Source: Mucilaginibacter sp. SG564 (GTDB lineage: Bacteria; Bacteroidota; Bacteroidia; Sphingobacteriales; Sphingobacteriaceae). Taken from it: DNA of 64,000 nt. How positions within the stretch are numbered: position 1 is the first letter of the stretch; each line of letters starts with the position of its first letter. Made by a program: the position numbers and the translations under genes. The stretch is from positions 62,001-126,000 of the forward strand of contig NZ_JABGNA010000005.1 in the NCBI RefSeq assembly GCF_013149275.1, written 5' to 3'. Below are positions 62,901 through 64,000 of this stretch, in pieces. The notes beneath the pieces were generated by a model. The model was not told the DNA's origin and made no database searches. It saw only the letters and a program-made list of their open reading frames with translations.

Positions 62901-63009
62901 TAACGCCGCTGAGCAACTTGTCATGTGTGTCGCTCACTGTTCCCGAAATTACCTGGCCAAATGTAAAGGCAGGCAATAACAGAAAAAGCAATATGTAAAA
63001 TTTGGTCAT
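59938..63009 (-). CDS. SusC/RagA family TonB-linked outer membrane transporter
   Basis: 1023 residues. Signal peptide ([16 protein letters not shown]), carboxypeptidase-regulatory-like domain ([24 protein letters not shown], about 20-95), TonB-box region ([24 protein letters not shown]), plug domain with [33 protein letters not shown], then a beta barrel ending GGLQLNL. It imports a large ligand (glycan or peptide) with its SusD partner. The preceding exported protein gene ends 31 bp upstream on the same strand. Confidence 0.95.
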   Translation of the reverse strand: [1023 protein letters not shown]

Positions 63010-63040
63010 GATTTCTGAATTGTGATATGTAAATAGTTAA

Positions 63041-64000
63041 TTATTGGAGCGCTTTATCGCTGATGACTGCATACTCCAATTCTCGGGGCTCTTTAATTAA
63101 GGTGAAGCCCTGGTCTTCCAAACTTTTAGCTATCTCAATAAAGTTTTGCCGATCCGCAGGTAGATTCAACCACACATTTTGCTTAAAGTCAGTTTCGTCA
63201 ATAAATGGTTGTTTATAATAGTTCTGAAAATTGTAGAGAATCTGTTTGACCGGCATATTTGAAAAAAATAACGAGCTGTTCGAAACGTCAAATAAATTGG
63301 TGTCCTTTTCTTTCGAGCCACTGGTTATGGGCCTGTGTTTTGGTGAACGTCTCAATACCCATACGCTGTCATTCAAGCGGACACTATCAATTTTGAAAGG
63401 AAGATACTTGGCTAGATCTTGCTGGAAATATTTATAGGCTCTCTCCTTTGTGGTGGGTGGGAAAATAGCTTCATAATTATACCAATTACTATCAGCAGCC
63501 GGTTTCCTCGAACTTCTGAACTCGTTTAAATTCACAACCCGGATTTTTAAAAATCCGCTTATAAAGCGACTAAACTGGGGATATGCGCTTAACAATAAAT
63601 TTTGTGGAGTTTCGGCATAGTGATAAATCCGGTATACTTTATCTGATGAATCAAGCATCATTCCTGATCCATGCACCCCTTTTATATAAGGTGTAAATAT
63701 GCTTCGGTAAATGTAAAGAGGAGGTTTACTGCCATTAAAACCGTTAATTGGAAATGGCCTTTCCGCATGAAACCTGGTGGTATCGATGTGGGCAACATCC
63801 GTTGAACCACCACTTAACATCAACGAAATATTTTTTTCGTTAACATCTTCTGCTTCGGTAATAGCTTTGACTATCCCATTTTGAATCCAGATATAAACGC
63901 CCAAGGATTTAGGCCGGAACATTTTGTTAAGTATGGTATCGACTGTAACAGATGGTAAATCGAAAGATTTTTTTCTTTTATCAAAAAAAGCCTGGATACG
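63041..64000 (-). CDS. Exported or envelope protein upstream of susC, 5' partial
   Basis: 319 residues visible and the frame is open to the window edge, so the start is missing. The visible N-terminus (FFDKRKKSFDLPSVTVDTILNKMFRPKSLGVYIWIQNGIVKAI) fits the end of an STN (secretin/TonB short N-terminal) domain. A central part follows with NEKNISLMLSGGSTDVAHID and QPFIDETDFKQNVWLNLPADRQNFIEIAKSLEDQGFTLIKEPRELEYAVI, with no signature I can name. Probably works with the SusC/SusD pair at the envelope. Confidence 0.6.
   Translation of the reverse strand, partial: RIQAFFDKRKKSFDLPSVTVDTILNKMFRPKSLGVYIWIQNGIVKAITEAEDVNEKNISLMLSGGSTDVAHIDTTRFHAERPFPINGFNGSKPPLYIYRSIFTPYIKGVHGSGMMLDSSDKVYRIYHYAETPQNLLLSAYPQFSRFISGFLKIRVVNLNEFRSSRKPAADSNWYNYEAIFPPTTKERAYKYFQQDLAKYLPFKIDSVRLNDSVWVLRRSPKHRPITSGSKEKDTNLFDVSNSSLFFSNMPVKQILYNFQNYYKQPFIDETDFKQNVWLNLPADRQNFIEIAKSLEDQGFTLIKEPRELEYAVISDKALQ

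Overview
The window looks like chromosomal DNA of a Bacteroidota bacterium, most likely Sphingobacteriaceae (Mucilaginibacter/Pedobacter-like). The evidence is a SusC/SusD pair, a complete Bacteroides-type Tra conjugation operon (TraE/F/G/J/K/L/M/N types), an IntDOT-like integrase, weak Shine-Dalgarno sites and a TAnnTTTG promoter. No rRNA, tRNA or CRISPR was seen.

Layout. (1) Bases 1-14.0 kb, plus strand: a detoxification and redox cluster with four medium-chain reductases, two secreted-type or cytosolic alpha/beta hydrolases, two cupins, Ohr, a pyruvate-oxidase-like ThDP enzyme, two yellow/MRJP-like exported proteins, Dps, a PEBP protein and a hotdog thioesterase. (2) 14.0-19.3 kb: an AraC regulator and, divergent from it, a 1372-residue GAF-repeat sigma54 activator (GAFTGA present). 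(3) 19.3-26.7 kb: a tautomerase, a DUF2892-like membrane protein, a TolC/EmrA/EmrB-type efflux operon (minus strand) and NAD-dependent formate dehydrogenase. (4) 27.3-53.7 kb: an integrative conjugative element. Its integrase is split by a 750-nt group II intron that has lost its reverse transcriptase. The minus-strand genes run from mobilisation (primase-like, MobC, relaxase) through ParA and the type IV secretion genes to the coupling protein, an M23 peptidase, ArdC and DUF4099/DUF3945 proteins, with accessory genes near the integrase. (5) 54-64 kb: a small alpha-CTD-like protein, an uncharacterised protein, an alpha-oxoamine synthase, a Crp/Fnr regulator, a MauE-like membrane protein with a small exported protein, and a SusC/SusD pair with an upstream exported protein cut by the window end. 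The right boundary of the element is not resolved.

Two observations stand out. First, five intergenic regions share a repeated site (AAATAGCGATAT, often preceded by CTATATCGTT exactly 20 bp upstream) whose start lies 72-74 bp upstream of a sigma54-type -24/-12 element. Geometry this constant suggests one regulon, and the GAF/AAA+ activator at 15.2-19.3 kb is the obvious candidate regulator. Second, two of these regions carry copies of a conserved RNA of about 205 nt. Its 3' end has the hammerhead ribozyme core (GUC, a stem I with double compensatory changes, CUGANGA, GAAA). In one copy the predicted sigma54 start falls at the first conserved base. I know of no described link between sigma54 enhancer control and a hammerhead-like RNA. 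Both claims are read from sequence and need testing.
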